A stretch of 64,000 nt of DNA from Microbacterium testaceum (GTDB taxonomy: Bacteria > Actinomycetota > Actinomycetes > Actinomycetales > Microbacteriaceae), in assembly GCF_006539145.1 (NCBI RefSeq), contig NZ_BJML01000005.1, positions 169,353 through 233,352 on the forward strand, given 5' to 3'. Below are positions 62,531 through 64,000 of the stretch, in pieces. Each line of letters starts with the position of its first letter. The first letter of the stretch is position 1. The position numbers and the translations under genes were made by a program. Below the pieces are notes generated by a model. It made no database searches. It was not told the DNA's origin and worked only from the letters and a program-made list of their open reading frames with translations.

Positions 62531-63691
62531 ATGGCGAAGAAGAACGCCGACACACCCGACCTCGACCAGAAGGCCTTCGTCGAGGCGAGATCCGAGGCGA
62601 AGTCGCGGTACGGCCGGTTCAACCTCGCGATCGTCGGCGCTTCGGGCGTGGGCAAGTCCTCCCTCGTCAATGCGGTGTTCGGGCGCGACTGGGCGAAGGT
62701 CGGGCGCGGCCTGCCGGTCACCCGCGGCGTGCACTTCCACAGCGACGACTCGCTCGGCATCTGGGACGTCGAGGGCTTTGAGATCGGATCGCCCGTCCCG
62801 CCGGATCAGCAGTTGCGGAACCACCTCGACGCGATCGCCTCCCACCCGGGCGACCACCAGATCTCGGTCGTCTGGTACTGCGTGAAGGCCAACGACGACC
62901 GACTCACCCCGGCCGACATCGCCATGATCCGCGAGCTCGACGCGCGGGGGCTGCCGGTGATCCTCGTGCTGACGAAGGTCGACTGGATCAAGAACCCCCT
63001 CACCGGGCACCAGGGCGTCGCGAAAGACGTCGAGGCGTTCGTCGACTGGCTCAACGACCCGGTCGATCCGAACACCGGCGAACGGCTGCGCATCCCCTAT
63101 CGGCAGGTCATCCTCACCTCCACCCGCGACAGGCACGGGAAGGGGAAGGGGCACGGCCTCGGTGACCTTGTCACGCAGACCCTCGACCTCGCGCCCGAGC
63201 GCGACAAGGACGCCTTTCGCATCGCACAGCGACTCAACCTCCCGTGGAAGAGGGAGATGGCGCGGCCGATCATCGCCGCGGCGGCCGCGGCCGCAGCGGG
63301 GGCTGCGACCGTTCCGCTTCCTGTCTCGGATGCTGTCACGCTGGCGCCGATCCAGCTGACGATGATGGGCCGCATCGCCGCGATCTACGACCTCGAGGTC
63401 AAGACGATGCTTTCGGCCGGCGCGCTCGCGCAGTTCGGCGTGCAGGTCGCGGGGCGGGCGCTCGCGACGAGCTTTCTCAAGCTGATCCCGGGCGCCGGGA
63501 TCGTCGTGAACGCGGCGGTCGCGGGTGCGTTAACGGCGGCGACGGGCGAGAGCTGGCTGAAGATCTGCGAGCTTTTGCACACCGGCAAGATCGACGTGCG
63601 CAAGCTCGATCAGGAGTGGGCGAAGTACGCGCCCAGCTTCATGGACGTGGCACGCAAGCTCGTGGAGCGGCGCGTCACGAAGAAGAGCTGA
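62531..63691 (+). CDS. GTPase with DUF697-like membrane-associated C-terminus
   Basis: The 386-residue protein has G1 GASGVGKSS (residues 36-44), switch I Thr in LPVTRGVHF, G3 DVEG, G4 TKVD and a G5-like TSTR. Residues 250-345 are Ala-rich and hydrophobic (IIAAAAAAAAGAATVPLPVSDAVTLAPIQLTMMGRIAAIYDL...FLKLIPGAGIVVNAAVAGALTAATGESW), matching the DUF697 type of amphipathic or membrane-inserted region. Such GTPases occur in stress and membrane-associated roles, but their function is largely unknown. ATG 62531; GGGGGTAAG upstream is a weak ribosome binding site. Terminator at 63731. Confidence 0.87.
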   Translation: MAKKNADTPDLDQKAFVEARSEAKSRYGRFNLAIVGASGVGKSSLVNAVFGRDWAKVGRGLPVTRGVHFHSDDSLGIWDVEGFEIGSPVPPDQQLRNHLDAIASHPGDHQISVVWYCVKANDDRLTPADIAMIRELDARGLPVILVLTKVDWIKNPLTGHQGVAKDVEAFVDWLNDPVDPNTGERLRIPYRQVILTSTRDRHGKGKGHGLGDLVTQTLDLAPERDKDAFRIAQRLNLPWKREMARPIIAAAAAAAAGAATVPLPVSDAVTLAPIQLTMMGRIAAIYDLEVKTMLSAGALAQFGVQVAGRALATSFLKLIPGAGIVVNAAVAGALTAATGESWLKICELLHTGKIDVRKLDQEWAKYAPSFMDVARKLVERRVTKKS

Positions 63692-63730
63692 GAGACACGT
63701 CGAGCGGGGACGCGCCCGACCCGACAAAGA

Positions 63731-63762
63731 ACGATGCCCGCCCCGGAGGGGGCGGGCATCGT
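63731..63762. terminator. Bidirectional terminator after the GTPase
   Basis: ACGATGCCCGCCCC (63731-63744) and GGGGCGGGCATCGT (63749-63762) pair perfectly over 14 bases with a GGAG loop, followed by CTCTTTAG. It also ends the convergent surface-protein gene, whose stop is at 63777-63779. Confidence 0.88.
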
Positions 63763-63776
63763 CTCTTTAGCGACGC

Positions 63777-64000
<224 letters not shown>

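Overview
The window looks like a chromosomal segment of a high-GC actinobacterium, most likely Microbacterium or a close relative in the Microbacteriaceae. The evidence is the roughly 70% GC coding sequence, the rpsF-ssb-rpsR-rplI cluster with dnaB downstream, LAVTG-type sorting signals, and a strongly over-represented heptamer GGATGCC. Family assignments rest on motifs read by eye and recalled family knowledge; no database search was run.

Layout. 1-3.6 kb: the end of a GAF/AcoR-like regulator, a small unknown protein, and an aldehyde dehydrogenase with its DUF779 partner. 3.5-7.4 kb (minus): an ABC exporter operon with a DesK/DesR-type two-component system. 7.5-14.1 kb: a methyltransferase, an ATP-grasp ligase, MetY and three luciferase-like flavin monooxygenases including an SfnG-like one, which together suggest organosulfur use. 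14.2-16.6 kb: two SDR dehydrogenases divergent from a TetR regulator. 16.6-22.4 kb: a Dpp/Opp-type ABC importer with a CebR-like LacI operator upstream. 22.4-24.7 kb: two tandem paralogous membrane proteins. 24.9-26.6 kb: rpsF-ssb-rpsR-rplI. 26.7-32.4 kb: a divergent adenosylhomocysteinase-like protein, a nucleoside-deaminase-like amidohydrolase, a cupin and a polar amino-acid-type ABC importer. 32.6-35.5 kb: two secreted surface proteins, one with Cys-less chaplin-like repeats. 35.5-37.5 kb: a DnaA-box cluster and dnaB.

Accessory island, about 39.3-52 kb. GC falls and GGATGCC nearly disappears. It holds a NaeI-type restriction-modification pair (39.6-41.8 kb) followed by a tightly coupled four-gene operon (42.2-51.6 kb): two proteins I do not recognise, a 1804-residue DEAD/DEAH helicase with zinc motifs and a DUF1998 C-terminus (DruE-like), and a Cas4/RecB-like PD-(D/E)XK nuclease with Fe-S cysteines. 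This reads as a DNA-targeting antiphage system and is the best candidate in the window for something undescribed. No integrase, tRNA or att repeat was found. The right edge abuts a decayed copy of a locus that is intact about 3.1 kb further on.

52-64 kb: back to host-like sequence: a VOC protein and WYL regulator, an orphan nuclease-like protein, an RibD/DHFR-like reductase, an Old Yellow Enzyme, then a TetR-controlled run of amino-acid ABC importer, gamma-glutamyltransferase and twin operators, pdxH, a DUF697 GTPase, and the C-terminus of another LAVTG surface protein with a G-quadruplex-type repeat. Operons are mostly joined by 4-base ATGA/GTGA overlaps, and several genes appear to be leaderless.
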